The notes beneath the pieces are model-generated. The model saw only the letters and a list, made by a program, of their open reading frames with translations, was not told the DNA's origin and made no database searches. From positions 868,001 through 932,000 of the forward strand of contig NC_009667.1 in the NCBI RefSeq assembly GCF_000017405.1: a stretch of DNA of 64,000 nucleotides, given 5' to 3'. This DNA comes from Brucella anthropi ATCC 49188. Lineage in GTDB: Bacteria > Pseudomonadota > Alphaproteobacteria > Rhizobiales > Rhizobiaceae. Position 1 is the first letter of the stretch. Every line of letters starts with the position of its first letter. The translations under genes and the position numbers were made by a program. Of this stretch, positions 40,713 through 48,850 are shown one piece after another.

Positions 40713-42226
40713 TGAGCGTAGTCGTAAAACCGCAGCCGTTGACCGGGCTGGAAGTCCGCGAATTCTCCATGCTGATCGATGGAAAATGGGTGGGCAGTGA
40801 AAGTGGCCAAACGATTGAACGTGTGGCGCCCGGCCATGGAGTGACGGTGAGCCGCTATCCGGCCGGCAACAAGGCCGATGTGGAACGCGCTGTTGCGGCT
40901 GCGCGCAAGGCTTTTGACGATGGGCGCTGGTCGTCTAAAACCGCATCGCAGCGTTCGCTGATTTTGCTGAAAGCCGCCGATCTGATTGAAGCGCGGGCGG
41001 AAGAGCTGGCCTATCTCGATGCGATTGAAGCCGGCAAACCAATTTCTCAGGTGCGTGGCGAGATAGCAGGGTCGGTCGATATCTGGCGCTATGCGGCAGC
41101 GCTCGCACGTGATCTGCATGGTGAAAGCTATAATACGCTGGGTGATGGCACCCTTGGTGTCGTGCTGCGCGAGGCAATTGGTGTCGTTTCCATCATCACG
41201 CCGTGGAATTTCCCGTTCCTGATCGTGGGTCAGAAGCTGCCATTTGCTTTGGCAGCGGGCTGCACGGCAGTCGTAAAACCTTCGGAACTCACATCCGGAT
41301 CGACATTGTTACTCGGCGAAATTCTGGCCGAAGCAGGCGTCCCGGACGGTGTTGTCAACATCATCACCGGAACGGGCGCTGATGTCGGTCAGCATATGAG
41401 CACGCATCCGGATGTTGATATGGTTTCGTTCACCGGTTCAACCGGCGTGGGCAAGCTGACCATGGCCAACGCGGCACAAACGCTGAAAAAAGTATCGCTG
41501 GAGCTTGGCGGCAAGAACCCGCAAATCCTGTTTCCTGATGCCGATATGGATGCCTTTATCGATGCTGCCGTTTTTGGCGCATGGTTCAATGCAGGCGAGT
41601 GCTGCAATGCCGGTTCGCGGCTCATTGTGCATCGCTCGATTGTCGATGAGATTGTCGGGCGCGTGGCTGATCTGTCGAAGAAAGTCATCGTTGGTGATCC
41701 GCTCGATGTCAGTACGCAGGTTGGCGCGATCATCACGCCGCAGCATTTGACAAAGGTTGGCACCTATGTCGATCAGGCCAAAAAGGCGGGTGCTGCAATT
41801 GCCCACGGTGGCGATGTGCTGGATCTCGGCCTTGGCCAATATATGGGGCCGACCATCATTGCGGGCGTGAAGGCCGATATGGCCGTGGCGCGTGAAGAAG
41901 TGTTCGGGCCGGTTCTGTCGGTGCTGTCTTTTAATACGGTGGATGAGGCAATTTCGATTGCCAATGCGGTTGATTATGGCTTGTCGGCTGGCGTGTGGAG
42001 CCGCGATTTCGATACCTGCATGACCATCGGACGCAAGGTGCGGGCAGGTACTGTCTGGATGAACACCTTCATGGATGGCACGCCGGAACTGCCTTTCGGC
42101 GGTTATCGTCAGTCGGGTCTGGGCCGCGAGCTGGGCCGTCATGCGGTGGAGGACTATACCGAAACCAAGACGCTCAACATGCATATCGGTGCGCGCACCG
42201 GCTGGTGGATGCCACAAGGCAAGTAA
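40712..42226 (+). CDS. Aldehyde dehydrogenase
   Basis: A 504-aa NAD(P)-dependent aldehyde dehydrogenase. Visible motifs: PWNFPFLI (about 166-173), FTGSTGVGK (about 241-249), catalytic glutamate in LELGGKNP (about 263-270) and catalytic cysteine in NAGECCNAGSR (about 295-305). I chose ATG 40712, which overlaps the TGA of the hydratase gene (TGATG); ATG 40706 is possible. It likely oxidises the aldehyde made by a GMC enzyme of the same operon. Confidence 0.93.
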   Translation: MSVVVKPQPLTGLEVREFSMLIDGKWVGSESGQTIERVAPGHGVTVSRYPAGNKADVERAVAAARKAFDDGRWSSKTASQRSLILLKAADLIEARAEELAYLDAIEAGKPISQVRGEIAGSVDIWRYAAALARDLHGESYNTLGDGTLGVVLREAIGVVSIITPWNFPFLIVGQKLPFALAAGCTAVVKPSELTSGSTLLLGEILAEAGVPDGVVNIITGTGADVGQHMSTHPDVDMVSFTGSTGVGKLTMANAAQTLKKVSLELGGKNPQILFPDADMDAFIDAAVFGAWFNAGECCNAGSRLIVHRSIVDEIVGRVADLSKKVIVGDPLDVSTQVGAIITPQHLTKVGTYVDQAKKAGAAIAHGGDVLDLGLGQYMGPTIIAGVKADMAVAREEVFGPVLSVLSFNTVDEAISIANAVDYGLSAGVWSRDFDTCMTIGRKVRAGTVWMNTFMDGTPELPFGGYRQSGLGRELGRHAVEDYTETKTLNMHIGARTGWWMPQGK

Positions 42227-42229
42227 GGA

Positions 42230-43723
42230 GTGACGGCTTTGGGAGGACAGCCGGATATCGTCATCATCGGATCGGGTATCGGCGGCGCGAGCATAGCCGC
42301 TGGTCTTGCCGCATCAGGTGCGGACATTCTTATTCTTGAGGCAGGAGAGCGCTTGCCGGACAGGCCGGAAAACCGCGACCCGCGTGCCATTTTCCAGCGT
42401 GGATTTTTTCGCCCGAAAGAGTTCTGGTATGAGACCAACGGTACGCCGTTTAATCCCGGCAATTATTACAATGTCGGTGGCAATTCCAAGTTCTTTGGCG
42501 CGGTGCTGATCCGCTATCGCCGCGAGGATTTTGCCGAGATGGCGCATCTGGAAGGCGTATCTCCGGCATGGCCATTTGCCTATGACGAGCTTGAGCCGTG
42601 GTATAGCCGTGCCGAACAGCTGTTTCAGGTGCGGGGCGAACTGGGCGATGATCCGACCGAACCGGAACATTCAAAGTCCTATCCCTATCCGGCGATCCGT
42701 GACGAACGACCAATGGCCGATGTGCGTGCGCGGTTGAAGAAAGCGGGGCTTCACCCGGCTTCCCTGCCGCTTGGGGTTGATATTGATCGCTGGTTGGCCA
42801 AGGCAAAGACACCATGGGATGCATTTCCCAATAGCGATGACGGCAAGATGGATGCGGAATCCTGTCCGTTAGCACTTGCGCTCAAACATCCGAATGTCCG
42901 GCTGGAAGCCTCGGCGCGGGTAACGAAGCTGGAAACCGGACCGGATGGCAAAACCATCACAGCGGTTCATTATGTGAAGAGTGGCGAGACGCTGATTCTG
43001 CGCCCAAAGCTCGTTATTCTCTCAGCCGGTGCGGTGCAGTCGGCTGCGCTTCTGCTGCGCTCAGGCCTTGCCAATCGTTCCGATCAGGTGGGCCGCAATT
43101 TCATGAACCACAATTCCAGCGCGGTGATCGCTTTCGACCCGCGCTATCGCAACGATTCCATCCACCAGAAGACCTTCGGTTTCAATGATTACTATCTGTC
43201 GGATGGAGCAGGCGGACCGCCGCTCGGCAATGTGCAACTGCTTGGCCGTGTGTCGGGTGAAATCCTGAAAGCCAATATGCCCCGCGTGCCGGAATGGCTG
43301 CTGACTCGCGTTGCGCGTCATACGATCGATTTTTACGCGATGAGCGAAGACCTGCCATCGCCTGAAAGCCGCGTGACAGTTGATGGCGACCGCATCATTC
43401 TGCATTGGGTGCGTTCCAACTGGAAGGCGCATCTGATGCTGGTCGATAAGCTCAAATCCGCGCTCAGGCAGGCAGGTTTTCCGGTGGTGCTGTCGCGGGC
43501 TTTCGACCGGCGCACGCCATCGCATCAATGCGGCACGGTGCGCATCGGTAACGACCCGGCGACCGCGCCGCTTGATCCTTATTGCCGCGCTTATGACCAT
43601 CCAAATCTCTATGTGGTCGATGCGTCGTTCCTGCCGACATCGGCGGCGGTCAATCCGGCGCTGACCATCGCCGCGCAGGCTTTGCGCGTGGCCGACAGTC
43701 TTAACCGGGAGGTGCTGGCATGA
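42230..43723 (+). CDS. GMC-family FAD-dependent oxidoreductase (first copy)
   Basis: A 497-aa FAD enzyme of the glucose-methanol-choline superfamily. The dinucleotide fold is IIGSGIGGASIAAGL near 11-25 with LEAGE near 37-41. The C-terminal domain has SHQCGTVRIG (about 424-433) and NPALT (about 469-473), giving the His and Asn active-site pair. The start is GTG 42230; a TTG at 42239 sits at better distance from AAGGAG. It overlaps the SDR gene by 4 bp. Confidence 0.9.
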   Translation: MTALGGQPDIVIIGSGIGGASIAAGLAASGADILILEAGERLPDRPENRDPRAIFQRGFFRPKEFWYETNGTPFNPGNYYNVGGNSKFFGAVLIRYRREDFAEMAHLEGVSPAWPFAYDELEPWYSRAEQLFQVRGELGDDPTEPEHSKSYPYPAIRDERPMADVRARLKKAGLHPASLPLGVDIDRWLAKAKTPWDAFPNSDDGKMDAESCPLALALKHPNVRLEASARVTKLETGPDGKTITAVHYVKSGETLILRPKLVILSAGAVQSAALLLRSGLANRSDQVGRNFMNHNSSAVIAFDPRYRNDSIHQKTFGFNDYYLSDGAGGPPLGNVQLLGRVSGEILKANMPRVPEWLLTRVARHTIDFYAMSEDLPSPESRVTVDGDRIILHWVRSNWKAHLMLVDKLKSALRQAGFPVVLSRAFDRRTPSHQCGTVRIGNDPATAPLDPYCRAYDHPNLYVVDASFLPTSAAVNPALTIAAQALRVADSLNREVLA

Positions 43724-44484
43724 ACCGTCAAAGACCTGTTGCAGTGGTAACCGGCGGGCGGCGCGGGATCGGGCTTGGCATTGCCCGCACGCTCGCTGCC
43801 AAGGGGTTCGATCTGGCGATTACCGACCGTGAGCGTGATGAGGCCGTCATCGATGAATTGCGCGATCTTGGTGGAAGAGTGGCTTTCTTTGAAAGCGATC
43901 TGGCTGCCGTTGGAATGCATGAGGCAACCGTCTCCGCGGTGCTGAAGGAATTTGGCGGCATCGATTGTCTGGTCAACAATGCGGGCATGGGCTCGGTTGA
44001 GCGCGGCGATTTCCTCGGGCTGAAGCCCGAAAACTTCGACACGATCATGGATGTGAATCTGCGCGGCACGGTGTTTTTCACCCAGGCCGTGGTGAAGGTC
44101 ATGCTGGCCGCAACCGAAGTGCGTTTCCCACGCAGCATCGTGACGATCAGTTCGGTTTCCTCCGTGATGACTTCGCCGGAGCGGCTTGATTACTGCATCA
44201 GCAAAGCCGGATTGACTGCCTTCGTGCAGGGGCTTGCGCTGCGGCTGGCCGAAGCGCGGATCGGCGTGTTCGAGGTGCGCCCCGGCATCATCCGCACCGA
44301 TATGACAGCCAAAGTTGCCGAGCGTTATGACGGGCTGATCGAAGCCGGTCTGGTGCCGATGAAACGCTGGGGCGAGGCGGGTGATGTCGGCGCGATTGTG
44401 GCCGGGCTTGCCGGTGGCGATTTCATTTTTGCGACGGGCTCGGCGATCAATGCTGACGGTGGCCTGTCGATTGCAAAGCTTTAG
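43720..44484 (+). CDS. Short-chain dehydrogenase/reductase
   Basis: A 254-aa classical SDR. Cofactor motif TGGRRGIG (about 11-18), NNAG near 88-91, catalytic Ser in SSVSS (about 145-149), Tyr and Lys in YCISK (about 158-162). It resembles 3-oxoacyl-ACP reductase-like enzymes. It lies between two GMC genes, overlapping the first by 4 bp, and could oxidise a 3-hydroxyacyl or alcohol intermediate. Confidence 0.92.
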   Translation: MNRQRPVAVVTGGRRGIGLGIARTLAAKGFDLAITDRERDEAVIDELRDLGGRVAFFESDLAAVGMHEATVSAVLKEFGGIDCLVNNAGMGSVERGDFLGLKPENFDTIMDVNLRGTVFFTQAVVKVMLAATEVRFPRSIVTISSVSSVMTSPERLDYCISKAGLTAFVQGLALRLAEARIGVFEVRPGIIRTDMTAKVAERYDGLIEAGLVPMKRWGEAGDVGAIVAGLAGGDFIFATGSAINADGGLSIAKL

Positions 44485-44494
44485 GAACAGCGTG

Positions 44495-46132
44495 ATGGAA
44501 TACGATTATATCATCGTGGGTGGCGGGCCTGCCGGTTGTGTTCTCGCCAATCGTCTGAGCGAAGATGCATCGGTAAAAGTGCTGTTGCTGGAGGCCGGTG
44601 GAAGCGACTGGAATCCGCTGTTTCACATGCCTGCCGGCTTTGCCAAGATGACCAAGGGCGTGGCGAGTTGGGGCTGGGAAACCGTCCCACAGAAGCACCT
44701 GAAAAACCGTGTGCTTCGATACACGCAGGCGAAAGTCATCGGCGGAGGCTCCAGCATCAATGCGCAGATTTATACGCGCGGCAATGCGGCCGATTATGAT
44801 CTCTGGGCTGGCGAAGACGGTTGCACCGGCTGGGATTATCGCCATGTGCTGCCCTATTTCAAACGCGCCGAAGACAACCAGCGATTCAACGATGATTTTC
44901 ATTCCTATGGCGGGCCGCTTGGCGTTTCGATGCCATCCGCGCCGCTTCCAATCTGCGATGCCTATATCCGTGCCGGGCAGGAACTGGGCATTCCGTATAA
45001 TCCGGATTTCAACGGTCGCGAACAGGCGGGCGTCGGCTTTTATCAGCTCACCCAGCGCAATCGCCGCCGTTCCTCCGCATCGCTTGCCTATCTCGCGCCG
45101 ATCAAAGATCGCAAGAACCTGACGATCCGCATGAATGCGCCGGTACGCAGTATCGAGCTGGAAAAGACCCGCGTAACCGGGGTCACGCTGATGAGCGGTG
45201 AGGTCTTGCGCGCCAACCGCGAGGTGATTGTCTCGTCCGGCGCGATAGGCTCGCCGAAACTCCTGCTGCAATCGGGCATCGGCCCTGCCGATCATCTCAA
45301 AAAACTCGGCGTCAATGTGAAACATGATCTGCCGGGTGTGGGCGAAAACTTGCAGGATCATCTTGATCTCTTTGTCATTGCCGAATGCACAGGCGATCAC
45401 ACCTATGATGGCGTGGCAAAGCTGCACCGAACACTGGGCGCGGGGCTGCAATATATTCTGCTGCGCTCCGGTCCGGTGGCGTCGAGCCTCTTTGAAACCG
45501 GCGGTTTCTGGTATGCGGACCCGGATGCGCGTTCGCCCGATATTCAGTTTCATCTGGGGCTTGGTTCGGGCATCGAGGCAGGTGTGGAGAGGCTTAAAAA
45601 TGCAGGCGTGACACTCAATTCCGCCTATCTGCATCCACGTTCGCGCGGAACCGTGCGGCTCGCTTCCAGTGACCCGGCTGCGGCACCGCTGATCGACCCC
45701 AATTACTGGAGTGACCCGCATGATCGCAAGATGTCGCTCGAAGGTCTGAAGATCGCGCGCGAAATCATGCAACAGGATGCGTTGAAGCCCTATGTCATGG
45801 CCGAGCGTCTGCCGGGACCGAAGGTCGTCAGTGACGACGATCTGTTCGATTATGCCTGTGCCAATGCCAAGACCGATCATCATCCGGTCGGCACCTGCAG
45901 GATGGGGACGGATGCGATGGCCGTTGTCGATCTTGATCTGAAAGTGCGGGGGCTCGAAGGCTTGCGGGTTTGCGACAGCTCGATCATGCCACGCGTTCCA
46001 TCCTGCAACACCAATGCGCCGACCATCATGATCGGCGAAAAGGGTGCGGATATTATTCGTGGCCTTGATCCGCTGCCGCCAGTTCTGTTTTCATGGGAGA
46101 AGAACGAGCACAAGCGGCGCGCGCGGATTTAG
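44495..46132 (+). CDS. GMC-family oxidoreductase, choline-dehydrogenase-like (second copy)
   Basis: A 545-aa FAD enzyme starting MEYDYIIVGGGPAGCVLANRL. It has the GMC signature VIGGGSSINAQIYTRG near 83-98, and the C-terminal HHPVGTCRMG (about 467-476) and NTNAPT (about 505-510) with the active-site His and Asn. It is closer to alcohol/choline dehydrogenases than the first copy. It ends the operon and converges on the GFA gene, overlapping its stop by 4 bp. Confidence 0.92.
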   Translation: MEYDYIIVGGGPAGCVLANRLSEDASVKVLLLEAGGSDWNPLFHMPAGFAKMTKGVASWGWETVPQKHLKNRVLRYTQAKVIGGGSSINAQIYTRGNAADYDLWAGEDGCTGWDYRHVLPYFKRAEDNQRFNDDFHSYGGPLGVSMPSAPLPICDAYIRAGQELGIPYNPDFNGREQAGVGFYQLTQRNRRRSSASLAYLAPIKDRKNLTIRMNAPVRSIELEKTRVTGVTLMSGEVLRANREVIVSSGAIGSPKLLLQSGIGPADHLKKLGVNVKHDLPGVGENLQDHLDLFVIAECTGDHTYDGVAKLHRTLGAGLQYILLRSGPVASSLFETGGFWYADPDARSPDIQFHLGLGSGIEAGVERLKNAGVTLNSAYLHPRSRGTVRLASSDPAAAPLIDPNYWSDPHDRKMSLEGLKIAREIMQQDALKPYVMAERLPGPKVVSDDDLFDYACANAKTDHHPVGTCRMGTDAMAVVDLDLKVRGLEGLRVCDSSIMPRVPSCNTNAPTIMIGEKGADIIRGLDPLPPVLFSWEKNEHKRRARI

Positions 46133-46569
46133 TCCCCGTCAACGACCGGTTCAAAACGCAAATAGCCCACGACATCCGAGCCCTTTCGGTTCGGATTGTC
46201 GGATGGGTGGTTCACGCCGTCATTGACCGGAATGACCTTGAAGTCGAAAGGCGAGACGCCTTCGAGACAGGCGGTATTCACACCGAATTGCTGCGGATTG
46301 GATCGGCGCTGGTGGAAGGTGTAAATCCCGCATTTCGAGCAGAAATAGTGCTTAGCCGCACCGGTATTGAACGTGTAAAGCGTGAGCGCATCTTCGCCTT
46401 CCAGTATTTCAACCCCATTGAGTTCTGCGGAAACGGCGACGGCCCCGCGCATCCGGCAATAGGAGCAGGTGCAGCGCCGTGCTGTGTGCAGGCCATTGGA
46501 TAGTTTGACGCGAAAACGCACGGTCCCGCAGTGGCACGCGCCATTGGCTTCCTTGATGTCAGGGTTCAT
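46129..46569 (-). CDS. GFA (CENP-V/GFA) domain zinc protein
   Basis: A 146-aa protein of the glutathione-dependent formaldehyde-activating fold. Zinc-binding cysteines are in CHCG (about 12-15), CTCSYC (about 33-38) and CSKCG (about 84-88). Some members form S-hydroxymethylglutathione; others have unrelated roles. I start at MNPDIKEANGACHCG. It converges on the GMC gene and diverges from the next SDR. Confidence 0.85.
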   Translation of the reverse strand: MNPDIKEANGACHCGTVRFRVKLSNGLHTARRCTCSYCRMRGAVAVSAELNGVEILEGEDALTLYTFNTGAAKHYFCSKCGIYTFHQRRSNPQQFGVNTACLEGVSPFDFKVIPVNDGVNHPSDNPNRKGSDVVGYLRFEPVVDGD

Positions 46570-46675
46570 TTTCTCTCCTCGCATTTATACGGAAGCTATT
46601 TTGTTTTTTGCCGGTTTACCATCGCTGAAAACCTATTAAATTCGTGACCGGGAATACTTCCGGGAGGGATTTGGC

Positions 46676-47440
46676 ATGGGTGAATTTGCAGTCGTCACGG
46701 GCGGAAGCACCGGCATCGGAAGGCATCTCGTTTGTGCTTTTGCCGATGCGGGCTACACGGTGGCCTTCAGCTACAAGCACGATGACGAAGCTGCACAATC
46801 GCTCGTCGAAGCCATCGAAGAGGCGGGCGGTCAGGCGCTGGGACTTGGCTGCGATGTTGGAAGACGTGTCGAGGTCGAAGCCTTCTTCGATGAGGTCTGC
46901 GACTGGTTCGGTGATGCGCCCGATGTGCTGGTAAACAATGCAGGCATCCAGACCTGGGCACCCTTGCTGGAACTTTCCGAGGATGGTTGGGACGATGTCA
47001 TCCGCACCAATCTGAAAGGCTGCTTCCTCAATACGCAGGCTGCCGCGAAGCGCATGGTGGAGGCCGACAAGGGCGGCGCCATCGTCAATATCGGATCAGG
47101 CTGCAACAAGCTCGCCTTTCCGAAACTGGTTTCCTACACGGCATCGAAGGGCGGCATAGAGCAGTTCACCAAGGCTTCGGCGGTGGAGCTCGGGCCGCAC
47201 GGCATCCGGGTGAATTGCGTGGCCCCCGGCGCGATCCTCAATGAACGCACAGCAGAAGAACAGCCCGACTATGCCGGCACCTGGGCACGCATCACGCCGC
47301 TGCGCAGGGTGGGAACAGCGGAGGACATTTCCGGTCCAGTGCTGTTTCTGGCATCCGATGCAGCACGATTTGTTTCGGGTCAGACGATCTGGGTCGATGG
47401 TGGCCTGTTTTCACAGGCCAACTGGCCTTATGAAGGGTAA
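46676..47440 (+). CDS. Short-chain dehydrogenase/reductase (second)
   Basis: A 254-aa SDR with TGGSTGIG (about 8-15), NNAG (about 85-88), catalytic Ser within NIGSG (about 138-142) and YTASKGG (about 152-158), plus the C-terminal FVSGQTIWVDGG typical of glucose-1-dehydrogenase/3-oxoacyl reductase-like members. GGGAGGG precedes the ATG at good spacing. It is the last core-like gene before composition drops in the peptide locus. Confidence 0.9.
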   Translation: MGEFAVVTGGSTGIGRHLVCAFADAGYTVAFSYKHDDEAAQSLVEAIEEAGGQALGLGCDVGRRVEVEAFFDEVCDWFGDAPDVLVNNAGIQTWAPLLELSEDGWDDVIRTNLKGCFLNTQAAAKRMVEADKGGAIVNIGSGCNKLAFPKLVSYTASKGGIEQFTKASAVELGPHGIRVNCVAPGAILNERTAEEQPDYAGTWARITPLRRVGTAEDISGPVLFLASDAARFVSGQTIWVDGGLFSQANWPYEG

Positions 47441-47550
47441 CGGATTGCCAGTATTCTGTAATTTTCGCACCAACTGGACGTTCCTCAATCATATCTACCA
47501 TCTGCTTTATTGATGGGCAGAAATGCTAGCATTTTATCTCGAAAAATTAC

Positions 47551-47565
47551 TTAATACTCAATTAA
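47551..47565. promoter_or_regulatory. CtrA-like box upstream of the small peptide gene
   Basis: TTAA, seven bases, then TTAA, the exact spacing of the alphaproteobacterial CtrA full site. It is part of a direct repeat of TTAATACT with an 11-bp period. It lies 91 bp before the peptide start. The region is AT-rich, so chance is possible. Confidence 0.35.
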
Positions 47566-47655
47566 TACTGCCAATGAATTGCGCTTTTCATATCCTTTGT
47601 GTTGGTTACGGTTTACTGGCCTTCATTGGAAGGTAAACAATATGGGAGTAATACA

Positions 47656-47799
47656 ATGCACATTGACCTTAAAGATAAAGTATCAATAGAAGCTCTGACG
47701 AAGGGGCTTTCTATCACGCTAACGCGACCAGAGTGCACGGATAGCCACTCCACTCTAGGGTATAATGATAAAAATGGTTCGGGCAACAAGCCTGTATAA
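47656..47799 (+). CDS. Putative 47-aa precursor peptide
   Basis: A short ORF with its own ribosome-binding site (GGGAG, 7 nt before ATG). It encodes a charged first half (MHIDLKDKVSIEALTKGLS) and a polar second half rich in Asn, Gly, Ser, Thr and Asp with one cysteine at about residue 27. There is no signal peptide and no GG leader motif. A terminator-like hairpin follows, then an Fe/2OG oxygenase and an ABC exporter gene. The arrangement suggests a modified exported peptide; nothing in the sequence proves it. Confidence 0.55.
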   Translation: MHIDLKDKVSIEALTKGLSITLTRPECTDSHSTLGYNDKNGSGNKPV

Positions 47800-47811
47800 A
47801 AATTTATTTAC

Positions 47812-47841
47812 AGGGGCGATTATTATCGCCCCTTTCGTTTT
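47812..47841 (+). terminator. Terminator or attenuator after the peptide gene
   Basis: A perfect 8-bp stem AGGGGCGA (47812-47819) / TCGCCCCT (47826-47833) with a TTATTA loop, followed by TTCGTTTTT. It lies 12 bp after the peptide stop and 20 bp before the oxygenase start. Partial read-through would give more peptide than enzyme mRNA, as is common for peptide precursors. Confidence 0.8.
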
Positions 47842-47861
47842 TAATGGGAGAGGATATGTTG

Positions 47862-48848
47862 ATGAATGCCGTTCAATCTCAGGCCCCAATTTTTTCGATA
47901 AGTGTCGAGTATGCCCGCGATTTTGCCTGCAAAAATTTACGGATCGATGACGCTCCCCTCTCGCTAGCCCATACGCGAGACAAATTGGTAATGGGCAGGT
48001 TGACCGAACAAGCTTCCCTCTTGTTTGCCGATCTAATTCCCGAAATCCGGCATCAGCTTGATCATCCATTGGTCGGGATCGTTGCTATTGACGTACCGCA
48101 AGTGTCTGAAGATGCCACCGTTGATGCAATCGTAGGTTCCTTGATTGCAGTCTCACTTACACAAGCAATTATGCCGAGCTTACCCGATCGTGAGAACAAA
48201 ACGCCGTTTTCAATTTTTACTGCGTCAAAAGATAATAGTAAGAAGCTAGATCGCGTAGGTATACGCGGCCTCTCTCCTACTGATGTTCTGGATTTTCATT
48301 CTGATGGGTCGATTGTCGATGGCAAACTGTCAGTTCCAGACCACATTTCCATTTTTAATGTGTTTATCAACTACCACGATAGAGGCAACTTTTATTGGGT
48401 TCCGACGAGCACAATTTCGAGTTTTTCTCATATCATCGAAAAGGTAGGATTGTCGCAGGAATACTGTTTCAGTCTCACTCCCGCTGTTTATGATAACGGC
48501 CAATCTGATGTTAAGGTTGTAGATAGGCGCGCAAGGGCGGCAATTTTTACCCGCGCTCTAGACGGTTCAATTACAACTTTTATGAATGGTACTTTTGAAG
48601 GTCGGGCTGGTACTAGCGTCGATCAAGCAGAAGACGTCACCGCTGAAATCAAGACAGCTATTTCGACCAATCCGATCCGTTATTCAATTCCGCAGGAAAG
48701 CCGGAGGCTTATCCTTCTCAATAATGCGAACGGGTTTCATGCTCGCGATATTTTTGAAAACCCTATGGAAGAATATCCCGTTACCCGAACATATCTGCGA
48801 AGCGCTTCCATTGCTGGTAAAGTTGTTGGTCAGATAGTTGAGGACTGA
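47862..48848 (+). CDS. Clavaminate-synthase/TauD-like Fe(II)/2-oxoglutarate oxygenase
   Basis: A 328-aa protein whose C-terminal two-thirds fit the CAS/TauD double-stranded beta-helix. Proposed iron ligands are H146 and D148 in FHSDGS and distal H293 in NGFHARDIF, with R309 in a position to hold 2-oxoglutarate. This group hydroxylates free amino acids or peptidyl residues (Arg, Lys, Asn, Asp). I prefer ATG 47862, 8 nt after GGGAGAGG; ATGs at 47844 and 47856 are alternatives. It is 2 bp upstream of the exporter gene. Assignment rests on motifs only. Confidence 0.65.
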   Translation: MNAVQSQAPIFSISVEYARDFACKNLRIDDAPLSLAHTRDKLVMGRLTEQASLLFADLIPEIRHQLDHPLVGIVAIDVPQVSEDATVDAIVGSLIAVSLTQAIMPSLPDRENKTPFSIFTASKDNSKKLDRVGIRGLSPTDVLDFHSDGSIVDGKLSVPDHISIFNVFINYHDRGNFYWVPTSTISSFSHIIEKVGLSQEYCFSLTPAVYDNGQSDVKVVDRRARAAIFTRALDGSITTFMNGTFEGRAGTSVDQAEDVTAEIKTAISTNPIRYSIPQESRRLILLNNANGFHARDIFENPMEEYPVTRTYLRSASIAGKVVGQIVED

Positions 48849-48850
48849 TT

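Noticed and set aside
47599..47655. N-terminal extension of the 47-aa peptide from a GTG at 47599
   Set aside because: No ribosome-binding site precedes it, while GGGAG stands at good distance from ATG 47656.
47656..47799. Lasso peptide, lanthipeptide or class II bacteriocin assignment for the 47-aa peptide
   Set aside because: No McjB/McjC, LanB/LanM or GG leader with C39 exporter is present; the peptide has a single cysteine.
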